A stretch of DNA of 64,000 nt from Varroa destructor (lineage: Eukaryota > Arthropoda > Arachnida > Mesostigmata > Varroidae). The first letter of the stretch is position 1. Each line of letters starts with the position of its first letter. A model generated the notes under the pieces. The model was given only the letters and a program-made list of their open reading frames with translations. It was not told where the DNA came from and searched no databases. Made by a program: the position numbers and the translations under genes. The stretch is from contig NW_019211455.1 in the NCBI RefSeq assembly GCF_002443255.2, positions 38,626,195 through 38,690,194 of the forward strand, given 5' to 3'. Below are positions 12,621 through 23,861 of this stretch, in pieces.

Positions 12621-13893
12621 GCCAGAGCACTATGCCCGATTTCCTCTTTGGCGGTCAGGTGAATTTTTTCGATCAGTGACAGCGAGAAAACAACATTCCA
12701 AAAAGATTATTGACAATCTGAATGTATGTTTAGTTTGTATAGGCTTTTCGGATACACCAAAAAAATTCTACCATCAGGGAATATCTACGTAAGGTTTAGT
12801 TTAACAAGATTATCAAGTGTAAAATGTGTCTTTAAGCCGCTTAGAGAACGAAGATTACGAGTCATTGAAACATTTGATTGCCTGCACCGCAGCTACCGGT
12901 ACTTTGAAGTTGTAGAACGGAATTGCATTTTGTGGCCCCCATTTCTATCCCTATCTCGAAGTTTTTAACTGAGAGTCAACTCAGAGTTCACCCGCCATAA
13001 AACTATCTTGAGTGTCGAACAAATTGCTGGATGGCTAGTACTCAGTTCGTAGACAATGTGCTTAGTTTGATTGTATTGAAGAAAGGTTTCTTGAATGAAT
13101 AAAAACGGCTGATTATAGTAAGTATAATATTTACAACGCATTTATTTGGTCACATCGATACAATATTTTAACTGCCTCGCTACTTGGAGCGCAGAGCGGC
13201 CAACCCTCATTACGCCTCAGGCATTAGTGGCCGTTGTGGAAAAATCAGCGCTTAGAAGATTCAGGATTTAAAGAGATTGAAGTGATACCGATATCTGGAA
13301 TCATTTAAACTCGAAGTCAAACTGCCGTGGATATAATTCTGATACACATTAATCAGCTGCCAAAACCGGGCCGTAAATCACATATGTTCGTAGTATCGCT
13401 GTCAAGAACGATAAAATTATAATGAGTAGGTTTATATGACTCCTGACTTTTCGTCTTTTAAAATTCTTTATCTATGAATTCAAGACGTTCAGGATAAAAG
13501 AGTTTTTTTTACTCTACCAAAGCGTTGGTTGGCCAAGTTTTTGTTAGAAGTCGTAGATACATAGCACATTTAATCCACAACAAAAATCGAATATTATAAT
13601 TTTGTGTCGTTAGTTTGAAGGTTTCGCATGAAAAGAAATCGCCTATAGCTACGTCTTCAAACTGTCATACATTCGTTTTTAGCCAAATAGTATTTTATAA
13701 GCCTCCCGTGTGTTCGGAAGCGTGACTATCAGAAACCGTCACGAACTTAGCGTGGAACACAAACTTGTCTTCTGTTGTAAGTAGATTTGTTCCTCAGGTG
13801 ACTTCTTCTTCTTTAAATTATTTCAGTATTTCCACCGTTGTGTGAAATCTAGGATTTTATTCAACTTACGGGTGGGAATTTCGTAAGTCCATA

Positions 13894-16800
13894 ATGGACT
13901 CAGTTCTGTTGGTGTCAGATAAGCTGAGTCTGTTCACGAGAGCTTCGGATGGCCGTTTTAATCAGGTAATAATTAGCTAGAGGAACCCAGCCAACTGATT
14001 CGATTATAATATAGATATGGTAAATTTAGTCTATTTTTCATCTACATTCCTATTGCAATACTTCTTTGACGCTAGATTGTTCTTTCCGTTACTTCTGCTA
14101 GGTTTCCACAATCCGGCCTCGCGACCCGGCGCAGCTGAAAGATGTTCAGCTATCACCAGATGGTCGCCAGTTGATGGCAATCAGTTCGAATCCAGATCAC
14201 GGAATTTGTTTCGCTTGTCTCACCAAAATTCAAGACCGATGGCTTTATTATGACTACTTCCCTTCTGAGGTAAACACATGTTTCTGCTTGAAGGGGCATT
14301 TACTGATTTGTAGAGCGAGGTGTTTATCTAATTGAGAGTTGTTATATCCGGGTTCACTCGCTATTTGTATCCAGTTATATGTATGCCATCACGAAAATTC
14401 CGATAGCATTGCAGACGACCAAGATCGCTAATTGTTAAACTGAAATGAATATGGTAAATAAATGTAATACCATTTGTTTTTCAGTTCCGTGTGACCTGTG
14501 GAGTATTTTCACCTACTCGAAATCACATAGTATATTTTGGTACAGCAACAGGAGGTATTATTGAATTTGATCTCAAGGTTAAAGGCTTCAACATTCTTAC
14601 CAAGGTATGGTCCATCTCAAAATTGGCACTAATGGGAACTTAGATTGAATCAGCTGTTGCGGAAGCAATATCAGTCGGAAAGTCAAATTTATGGTACTAA
14701 TTGTTTCATCGATACAATTTCGAGAGCCACTACAATTATGCCCAACTTTTTCACTTCACTTAGAATTTATTAGGTTTTTGCTGGGATAACACGAGGTAGA
14801 GGTAACGTTTAGCGAACTAAGTTGCCATATTGCATTTACTATACCATAACCCAGGCATTAATTTTTCTAGATCTATATTCTATGGTATTATGTTTGAACC
14901 TTAGTCTCAATATATTTAGATTACGTTCTTAGGGCCGCAATGAGGTCGGTCCTCCGGCAACTTCGATTGACGTCAATGCCATGGGCAGTCACGTGGCGGT
15001 TGCAATCGGAGGTTCCCTTCTTGTGCATAGCATAAGAAATAAGGTCGACACAGTTATCGAATACGATGCTTCAAAGGTAATTCGAGTTCTCCTTTTCAAT
15101 TCTTTTAAAATCTTACATGGGGTTACATATTACGCATGCAGAGTTACGCAAATATTCTCCCAGGCGATCTTAGCCTCATGCTTGGATTTAAGTGAGTTCC
15201 TCATTTTCTTTAATTTCAGAATGCGCAAGTTCTTCTACGATTTCATCCGACACAGCAATTTTGCCTTGGCATTTTTTCATCAGCCGAAGGCGCAGCTGTC
15301 CTTGAATTCTCGACAGGCACCATACAGGTAATCCGGCCCTTCTCTTTATTTAATATACATAACTGGAAGAGAGTTTTCACATTGAGGGATCAAGCTGAAC
15401 TCATGTCTAGTAGTAATACCCGCGAATCCTTAGTTTTTAAAATGGAGCGTACTTACTTGTTTGGATTGGGTAATTGTTAAATTTTAGCCGCCACCATCTT
15501 CAGTCCGTTGGCGAGCGCCACCTGGCGAAGAGCACATCTGTGAACCGTTAACATTGCTTTGGGCCGGAACCTCAGGTCTAATAACCGTTGCTGTAGATCG
15601 AAGGGTTGTTCAGTATTCAGCCAAAGGGTAGGAAACTCTTTTCAGATGAAGTGTTAGCACCTATACATAACGTGCTTTGAGTAAAATACAATAAAGAGCT
15701 TATAAATAAGCTCTTTATTGTATTTTACTTATCGGTTTGAGGTAGGAAAAACGGTCTTAAATTTTATGTATTGTATGAAAACGACTGTTTTTTTTTAACA
15801 AATATAAACAATGCGAGGTTGAAATGACACTGCACTTACTACAAAAGAATATTCGGAAAAGAGATATTTTATGGACGTCCGAAAGACGCGTCTAAACGTA
15901 GCATAACGCTCTTTTTTTTTTATTAAGTTTTTTAAAGTTGTTTTACTCTTCTCTAATCGTATTATTGTGCACGTGTTTGTTGAGGCAGGTGTGGTCAACT
16001 CTACCGACATGACAAACGCGTCACGAGTGCAGGAATATTACGCGAAGGTGCTGAGCTTCTACTAGGCTTAGCCGACGGACTTGCTTGTCTAGATATTCGC
16101 CGACGACAACTGTTATGGACCAAAGATACTATATTTTCGAGGCCGGTCGAAATGATAAGTCGAGCCAAACACCATGTGCGCAATGTTTTATATCTATAAT
16201 ATTTCACGTACAGGTTTTTTCACCATTTTGATAACACTGCTTGATCGTTTCTTCGTCTTAGTAATTGGCCTGTCTATCGTAGCATACGGTAAGAACAAAG
16301 TTTTTGTTTTCAGCTGCCGGTATCTAGGGAATCATCAGGAGTTGAGTGCATGTATCCGCAATTGGAACCCTATAATCTAGAAACACGATCTAAAAGTGTG
16401 AGCGGTATGTAAGCTTGAAAATATTTAAAGAATAAATTCCAATAATTGACCCACGCCGTTTTTATTCAGGGAACCTGAAATTGTAGCTGTTTCATGTGCA
16501 TTATTTAAAATATAATCCCCCTTCAGCAGAGATTTAGAACACCTCTCAGCTAGTCTGAATGTCCGATGTATGAAGACACTTCCCTAATTCGCATGGTTAT
16601 TGAGTTACTGCTTTCCGCATAGCCAGTGGACCGAATCCAATCGCATAATTAGCCGAGAACGTTTTCGAAAACATTTTAGGGCATTGTGGTTGCACATACT
16701 AGTCCAGTTTTTTTTTAATTCCTTCACAATACAATTGAGATGGCCTTGGATTTATTCACTTTTAGTAGTAAATTTAACGAAAGAAAAATGTGATTTGTTA

Positions 16801-16967
16801 AAGCTGAGACGATAAAACCTGAAACAAAGTGCCGCTTTTTACATTTTTTTAATGGTAATTGGGACACACAGCGAGAACGGGACTTGCTCTCAAAGTCGAT
16901 GACGTTGCGCAATGTGTTATCTCACCAGTACGAGGGGACGAGGTTCGTATCGGCCAGATAAAACTAG
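13894..16967 (+). CDS. NEDD1-like gene, exons 1-9 (WD40 propeller)
   Basis: Nine exons join in frame from ATG 13894. They open with MDSVLLVSDKLSLFTRASDG. Successive blades end in patterns such as GGIIEFDL, SLLVHSI, GAAVLEF, RRVVQYS and GLACLDIRRR, the alternating hydrophobic ends of WD40 repeats. The canonical WD dipeptide is mostly lost, as is common in this family. Donors are GTAATA, GTAAAC, GTATGG, GTAATT, GTAATC, GTAGGA, GTGCGC (weak), GTATGT and GTAAGA. Confidence 0.75.
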
Positions 16968-19900
16968 GTAAGAAAGTAGAAATATTATAACTTCTAATGC
17001 AGTTGTCGTGGTTTTTGTCGATTTAGGCGTTTTAATCACTTATACCGATTAAGTGAGATATCAACCGTAATGCTCAATACTAATGCCAAAACCGAAATAG
17101 AAAATTCGTATCGTTAGTTTTGTTTTTTCACTATTGGTGTTGTCTTATTTAATTAAAGACCGCACCATCTTCTAATGGGGCTTTCAGATGATCAGAGGAA
17201 AAGCTCGTTAAGCACCCTAATTTCTCCACCACGAGGCTATACTGGGGGGTCGAGGAAACAGTTAGCCCGTGCAGTCGAGGGCGCAGTTGCCGAAGGTTAG
17301 CGATCTTGCCGTGTTAAGGGCCATACACTCATTTATATCCGACCAAAAGAACACCTAGAGGCCTAATTAGTAATTCATAATGGGTCATGTTTTCCTTTGG
17401 AAACATGGCATACCTATTATGTAATTGGCTTAAAAACCGTAAACACATTTTTTCCATTTGATACTAAACCAAGAGGCTGATTCAGACATCTTAGAATGTG
17501 GTCAATAGTTCTAGTTTCTGGCGGATATGTTATATTGCAGATGTAAAGATCACCGAATTTTGTCAAATCATTTTTGTAAGAATTGTTTTTAGAAGATCTG
17601 AGCGCTTTCGATGACAACGTTCAGATACCATATAGCGCTGCATTTGTGTTTATGGCTTAGCTTTCATTCTTCTCAGAATTCACTTATTTTCACGGGTTCC
17701 GTCGCTTTCGATATACACACATATTATCCTTTTGGATATTTATTAATAAATTTTCTATTGGCCCTTCAGACGTGCTTAGAACGAACTCACTAAGTGCTTG
17801 GATTTCTCCACCGCGGGACTGTGTAGATCTGAAAAAGCTTTCATCCCAAACTACGGATTTCACCGAATTTAGAGACAGTAAGCAAAAATTACTCCGTAAT
17901 AATTCTCCGTCATAAACAAGCTAATAATATAGAAATACACCGTCAAACTACCCAGCTGATTTTCGGTCTTACTGGATTGTCTTGTGTTTAAAACAGAAAT
18001 ATATGTACAGTACCTTGTTCGGCTCTGGTATGACGTCCTTAATTTTTATTCAGCTAAACTAGTAACCGTATTGGAAACTGAGTCTGCTACACCATTATCG
18101 GTATCGTCGCGACGACAATACGTGGCGTGGTGTTTGATGCAGGCTGCACTGAAGAAAAGGACAAGCTTACCATGACTTAAAACTTTGGCAAGACGAACAT
18201 GTAAAATTATTATGTAATCACATATGTATCTCTATTTTTGTCTTTATATTTTCTAAGAGATGCAGACTTCGGAGAACAATCACGTCTTGCAGTCAACAAT
18301 CATAAGCGGTATGTCAATAGCATTTTTTACGTGACGCCCTCACAGTTGAAAGCTGTACTTGATGACATTAAATATATAATAGAACTGTGGATATAAACAA
18401 AGGAGAAAAATGAAGACTCAGATAAACAAGAAAGTGACCTTTTCAGCTAACGAGGTATAAGGAAGCTAGCGATTTAAATAGTTTGCGAATGTTGAAAACA
18501 CCATAGACTCCCTTCAGACAAAAAAGTGAAATAATAATTAGCAATTGTTTGACTGACTTAAGTTAGATATATCTTTTATATCAAGAATGAAAGGTTAACA
18601 TTAAACTTTATCTTTTCAATAGGCATATTAACAGTAGTTTTCTGTTTCGATTATTACTTAAATTCTATAGACTAAATGAGTAGTGCAACTTTGTCTTACT
18701 TTCATTCTATGAACATAAATTGTAGAGATTTACTGTGAATTAAATTAAAAAAATAGTCAAAAAAAGAAGATAAGTTTTGCGCCACGTAATCGGCTGCTGA
18801 AATATTTTTTTTTTTTTATTTATTTATTTGCTTATTGACACTGGCTTACCAGATTATGACAGGTTTCACAAGGATCTTATCGACATTGGATTGGACAGTT
18901 CTTCGCCTACAAAAAGTGAACGTCCGCCATTATCACTTAAGCAAATGATGGGATCGGGTAAGTTGTCCAGTCAATGATTCGATTAATATATATGCGGCAT
19001 TTCGTCATTGTTGTGCATTACTTGAATAATAGTATTTAAAGAAAAAACAAACCTAAAAAAAGATAAAAAAAAAATTACACCACTCACGCTTTGGCCGGGC
19101 GAAACCATCCAACAATATAGTAGTTACTCTAATTGCGTTGCTGGCCAAACCAGGTTAAGAAACAAAAATGGTTTAAACACATCGCAAAATAGCACTTTGT
19201 CAGCTGTTTTGGACATTATGTATGATACTAAGGTGGACATCACTTTTATTTATTTAATGGTAGCGATTTCCTTACGTCATTCAGACGATTGGATTGGTGC
19301 TGCAGCGTTGGTATTGAGGAAGTCGCTATTAAATATCTTCCACGCGTATCGAAATTTTCTTATTAGCAGCCTTGTACAGGTTTTCCCTCACAATAGTTAA
19401 TTCGCACTTCCACCAGTCTCTATGGCAGAAGTTTAGATTTAGGGTATTTCTTCTTTATTACATAATTCAAGACTGATTTAGTACATCATCATCACCATCA
19501 CTGACTAAGAAAGCACTTCCTTCTTATCAGGTGTACAGAGTAAGGCGCCAGTCAGTGTCTCCAGGGCGAAAAACATCTTTTGTAACGTCGATGCGTCACG
19601 TTCCTTATCAAAGAACGACTCTGACGGGTACGCATTACTATTCCATATCTCCTTTTTCGTACCAGTTATTGATGAACCATTATTTCATTTGTCTTTTTAA
19701 ATGTTCAAGACGTATTGGTTGCCTTCTTGAAAACACGGATGAAGTTGCTTGAATATTCGCTGTCAGCTTTTCATGCTGTCTACGTCAGCAGAAAACGGTA
19801 TTCCTTGTTTGCTCCTTTCAGTCAGATTAAATTTTAATTTTATTGCGATATTTACTTTCAATTAAGGTGCACTACTAATATTACTATAATTTATACAGTT

Positions 19901-20151
19901 CTTTGGCGGCCTCAATTGTACAGCAGAACAAGCTTTTACAGCGTTTAGTCGAGAGCTCTGAAAGACTTGAGAATACCATGGAGAAGGTCCTCGAGGAGGT
20001 GCGGTATCAAGGTTGTACAACACGAAACCTCGTCGAGCACAGCCTAAACCTTGACAAGGCTTACCATCGAGAAACGACGGTAAGGTTAGAAGAAAGAAAA
20101 TTTTGGCTTAACTTTCTAGGAGCCTGTAAGAACCTCCACAACCACACTTAA
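13894..20151 (+). CDS. WD40 and C-terminal helix protein, probably NEDD1 (gamma-tubulin complex targeting)
   Basis: NEDD1 recruits the gamma-tubulin ring complex to centrosomes and spindles. Exons read: 13894-13965, 14102-14269, 14485-14604, 14933-15076, 15220-15327, 15488-15627, 15989-16175, 16314-16404, 16872-16967, 17188-17295, 17770-17877, 18054 to about 18085-18120, about 18258-18308, 18853-18957, 19531-19627 and 19899-20151. Phases agree throughout except that the exon 12 donor and exon 13 acceptor are ambiguous; the exon 7 donor (GTGCGC) is weak. The product is about 635 residues (human NEDD1 about 660). Residues 1-340 are beta-rich blades with LSPDGRQL, FSPTRN and GLITVAVDRRVVQY. A Ser/Pro-rich linker follows, then an alpha-helical end. 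That layout and length fit NEDD1, but the blades are too divergent to exclude another WD40 protein. Gene structure is firmer than the name. Confidence 0.75.
15680..15729. repeat. Perfect 24-bp palindrome with 2-base spacer
   Basis: The left arm, 15680-15703, is the exact reverse complement of 15706-15729, with AA between. It lies in intron 6 of the NEDD1-like gene. Each arm contains AATAAA, so both strands carry a poly(A)-like hexamer. It would fold as a tight hairpin in RNA or a cruciform in DNA. Confidence 0.95.
17188..17295 (+). CDS. NEDD1-like gene exon 10, one of a duplicated exon pair
   Basis: 108 nt, phase 1 at both ends, after CTTTCAG. It encodes a 36-residue Ser/Pro-rich segment with SLSTLISPPR at residues 7-16 of the exon. 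The next exon has the same length, phase and motif position. SPPR has the form of a proline-directed kinase site. Confidence 0.7.
17770..17877 (+). CDS. NEDD1-like gene exon 11, partner of exon 10
   Basis: 108 nt, phase 1 at both ends, after CCTTCAG and before GTAAGC. It encodes SLSAWISPPR at the same offset as SLSTLISPPR in exon 10, and the 11 bases ATTTCTCCACC are identical. This suggests tandem exon duplication. Confidence 0.7.
19899..20151 (+). CDS. NEDD1-like gene, terminal exon (C-terminal helix)
   Basis: Starts after TTATACAG and ends with TAA. The 83 residues are strongly helical and heptad-like (VQQNKLLQRLVESSERLENT onward). In NEDD1 the C-terminal helix binds the gamma-tubulin ring complex. 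A GTAAGG at 20084 could act as a donor, but the open frame continues to a natural stop and a poly(A) signal follows, so I keep it as the last exon. Confidence 0.7.
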
Positions 20152-20487
20152 ACTTTTTTAAGTACGAGGTGTATGGTATACAAGAAGACCTCGCTGGGAT
20201 TTTGGACTCGCTTTGGGTTCTGCATTTAGGATTTTGAAATATTTTGCAAGCGTCGTTTCTAGGCTATGTTTATATACGAATATTCAGATTACACGAGTCT
20301 TTCAAGGTGTATTTTTAGCACAGCATAGTCTGTTTGATGCTAAAATAATTACGGTCCCCTATGTTCGCAAGAAAAATTAGCAATTTTAATGTAGCCTAAG
20401 TGAACGAATTCCATAAGAATGGGAGTCGCAGTGTAATCGAGCAGGAATATCTCTATTCTTCTTAATCATTGTTTCTGTTTTTTTTTT

Positions 20488-20493
20488 AATAAA
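20488..20493 (+). terminator. Candidate poly(A) signal of the NEDD1-like gene
   Basis: AATAAA, 337 bases after the stop codon, preceded by a T-run. Confidence 0.45.
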
Positions 20494-22056
20494 ATGGAAT
20501 ATAAAAATTAAAATACTTACCTCAAGAAATCTACGTGATGTTTAGGGAATTCTCACTATGATGTATGACGCTCAACAGGACCAGTGGCTGGACGTCGTAA
20601 ACGAAGCGAAAGCCTACGTTGGCCAAAAGCCAGCTTACATGTAATATACTTGATCAGTATATAGTCGGCTCCGTTATGCATGAAGGCTTTGGCAGTGCAA
20701 ACCGACAATTTGTCTATATACAATTTTTTTTTTGATTTTTTATTGCAGCATCTGTTAGCACAAATAAAATCAAACAAACCAAATCAAGGGAGAAGTAATT
20801 TTTTATATATATATATACTGATTTGTACACGTAAATAATCTCGAAGTGATAAGCTTATAATGCAGTTTTTTTTTAGCACAGCTTTGTCTTCTCTGGAACT
20901 TAAATTGAAAAACATTAAGGTTGAATTTTTAGTTTTTAAATCTCATAGGTCTTTCGAAGCTCCCCAAATAGCCACCGGTTTGCAAATAATCTCTTTAAAA
21001 CGTCAAAATGCTTAGAATCAAAAGAACGCGAGCTTGTGCATTAGCTGTAAAAATTTCTGGTCCTGAGTACGGCGCTTGTAGGTTTTAGAAAAGAAAAGAG
21101 ACCTTTTAGTTTTCGATTATTGTAACTAGTGCCACATTCAGTTCAATGAAAATTCCATTAAAAAATTTCGAAATGTATAGAACGCCTGCCTGTGGTTTAA
21201 CAGTACGTTATTAGTTTTCTAAGGTAGAAAATTTGATTTTCGATTTTCTCAGAGCATTTTTGTATTCTGAAGTTAGAAATCCTGAAGGCACGCACAGATC
21301 AAACTCTGTGCTGAATTTTCAGTGTTGCCAATTATAAAAATTTCCACAACCCCTAGGTAACTGATTTTTGGGATTACCTTTTTAAACCCTCAAGTAATTC
21401 TCAATTAGAAATTCCTTAGTGCTTCAGATAAAACATTCTCAACAATCACATTAAAGTATTTATATTAATATAAGTATATTAAAATATATAACTAGCAATG
21501 TTAGGAAATTGGTTTAGCCTTTTCTTCTTTCCTACAAAGCTGTGTTAATATTTCGTGTTCTTCCTTTCAGTTAAAGTGTAAGACGCGAAGTACAATATAC
21601 GCTACTTTATTATACTAGGTTATATTGAACAGATGCACTCAGTATGTACATATTTTTTGAAATATTACCGAAAACATGACCATCTTTGATTTTTAGTGTC
21701 GTGCTTATAGAACATAACAATAGTTTATTTATCTTAGAAAAGGAAAGCAAATGACAGGGTGCACAGGTCTTTTTCGTGAAAAGGACTTTCAATCGCACCT
21801 AATTATATCTCGACGCATACACAACATTTGAAAACTTGACTATCGTGGTAACTTTTAGCTATTTGGGAAATAAATTTTTAGAGAAAAAATAAACTATTAG
21901 GTAACACCTTCGACTAACCTCATATTCGTAGTGCGTACTAAGAGAAAGATATGCAAATAAATAATAATACGATAGTACGATCTGCCTCGTATGCTGTCAT
22001 TAACTTTTATGGCTTGGGTAAACTTTACAAAGTCGATATCGTCGTCACTTACTAGA
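20494..22056. other. No gene seen
   Basis: AT-rich DNA between the NEDD1-like gene and the Argonaute pseudogene. Short open frames only, no recognised motif. Confidence 0.55.
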
Positions 22057-22800
22057 TCAGGAATCAACGTCCGAGCCGATCAAGCTGCCTCCATAGATGA
22101 CGCCTGTGATACGTTCTTTTGCATGAAATGCTATTAAATGAGCATAATGGGCTGGTGCTGGCAGCGACAGAGAACGCGTGCATCGCGTATAAGTGCGGCA
22201 TACCAGATATTGAAGCATATAGATTCCATTCGGTGTATTGTCAGCATCATCATGAACCGCGTGATTGTTAGTTGGCTTCGAGGTACCCAGAATTCCCCGA
22301 TGTGAGCATGAATAGGAATCAAACATGCTTGAGTAGACGATCTTGTTGTCGATCACGATTCCGGGAGGGATGTTTTGGGTTTTTCTGATACCGCCCTCGG
22401 GTCTCCAAAGCATGAATGAAGAATGAATGAGGTGCTTCTGAATAACGATGAACACTATTGATGGCCGGAAGTTAGTCTCAAATTCAGTGCATGCCGAGCG
22501 CCATTCCGCGAACTTGTAGAAATGAACGGCGTTAAACATGTCCTGAGATATGCTGTCACGGTAGATTACTACCTAACTTGGAACGCACTTATCGCGCAAG
22601 TGAAAGACCCGTAGGCATTTGAGAAACATGGATGTACTGGACCTAGGTTTGCGAATTCTGGTTTGGTACTTGCTTTCAGAGCTGTTGTTGAGATCTCTTG
22701 AGAGGATTTAAATAGCACTTTTTACAAGACCAATAGTCATTTCTACGTGGGCCGAATGCGGAATATAGCCTCCACGATTGAACTTCGTTCTTCGAGATCA
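22057..22800 (-). pseudogene. PIWI domain segment of Argonaute copy 1
   Basis: This is the best-preserved part, open from 22539 to a TGA at 22059-22057 and extendable upstream through two stops. It holds the MID/PIWI signatures FIVIQK, IPPGIVID, GTSKP and RCTRSLSLPAP. Family members read IVVQKRHHTRFF, PPGTVVD, GTSRP and RCTRSVSIPAP. The histidine run after QK has been replaced by unrelated residues, and the usual C-terminal end is absent. Confidence 0.85.
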
Positions 22801-23439
22801 CTATCCGCTAATTCTCGATTCCTCTTTCACTTGACCTGCATCTTTGTTGAATAGTGTTATGGGTTGATGAAAGGGAACGACAGGTCGCATCGCATCAGTT
22901 AGCCTCAGTCTCCCTAATTCTCCAAAAGAACATGTTACCGCGCGGAAGCTAGTAGTCCTCCGCACTTGTACTAAGCTCGACCTTAGACCATCGACTCCAG
23001 CGAAATCGCCTAGTGACAATCTTTCAAGCCGGTCTGATCTCTTAAAACATCCTTTCCCTTCAAGAATAATTTTCCGCTACTTACGCTTCTGCCAGCTAAT
23101 TTTCGCATATCAGTCTTACATAACCTTTAAGGTTTGTCATCCGCATCTCTGTAAGGGGACGTCTGAGTGGATCGAGGGCACGATAGTGGGACCTGGTCTG
23201 TTTCGCAGTATCTGGCACTTTATCTAGGCAGCAAGTATATCAGCGACTCCGTTTTATTAAACTTGTCCTAATAAGCTTAGAATATTCCATGACCAGTAAG
23301 AAGCTGAGCTATATGAACATCAGGTCGCCTCCTGGTGTCTCAATGCATTTACTGATTGATGGTATAAGATTTTGTACAATGGCACTCGGCGCAGCTTTTC
23401 GTATGGATCTCCGCTTGGCTTGCCATTTATGTTAGATTT

Positions 23440-23861
23440 GCTCTGGCTCCACACTTTCCGACTTTGTCGGATCGTCCCACCGACGTTATTCTTCTTTGGT
23501 TCTTAGGTTTGGAAGTGTCGACGCAACAAGTATCACAGCTGCCATAGGTGGCTATCATTGCGATTACCACGCGACATCCGGCTACGGTTTAATTTGCTGG
23601 CCACATCTCAGAAGTCTCGTTGAAATTGCGGGAGAAACACGTAGGTCTAGGCCAGTTGGCCATCCCCAGTTCGATCAAATCATCGAGTTATTGCTTTATC
23701 TCCTTAATAATTTTTTTGAGAGCTACAGTAACATGAACACATGCGACCAACCACGAAGAACCATGCGAATTGAAGGTGCTCTAGTTATTACTTCCACGTC
23801 AATTCAAGTAATAAGGCATATATCGGTTCTAGGTTTAGATATATTTACGGTTCATACTTGA
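23440..23861 (+). pseudogene. Opposite-strand Argonaute PIWI-like fragment
   Basis: Open from 23496 to 23861 on the plus strand. It reads VLRFGSVDATSITAAIGGY, resembling the start of a PIWI domain (family form IFGADVTHP then PSIxAxxGS). Further on comes QIIELLLYLLNNFFESY, then PRRTMRIEGALV at the place of the family's PxRIIxYRDGVSE. Just upstream, in another frame, RIVPPTLFFFGS could be the preceding strand, so a frameshift is likely. It sits in the gap of copy 1, in the reverse direction. The match is weaker than for copies 1 and 2. Confidence 0.45.

Larger units (their letters stand above)
11467..13893. promoter_or_regulatory. Shared upstream region of the divergent kinesin and NEDD1-like genes
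   Basis: About 2.4 kb between two start codons that face away from each other. It must hold both promoters and the noncoding first exon(s) of the kinesin gene. The clearest signal is a 15-base word present twice at 12429-12443 and 12606-12620. Open frames of 80-90 codons (12323-12595 minus, 12726-12968 plus) have no recognisable similarity and I do not call them genes. Confidence 0.5.
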
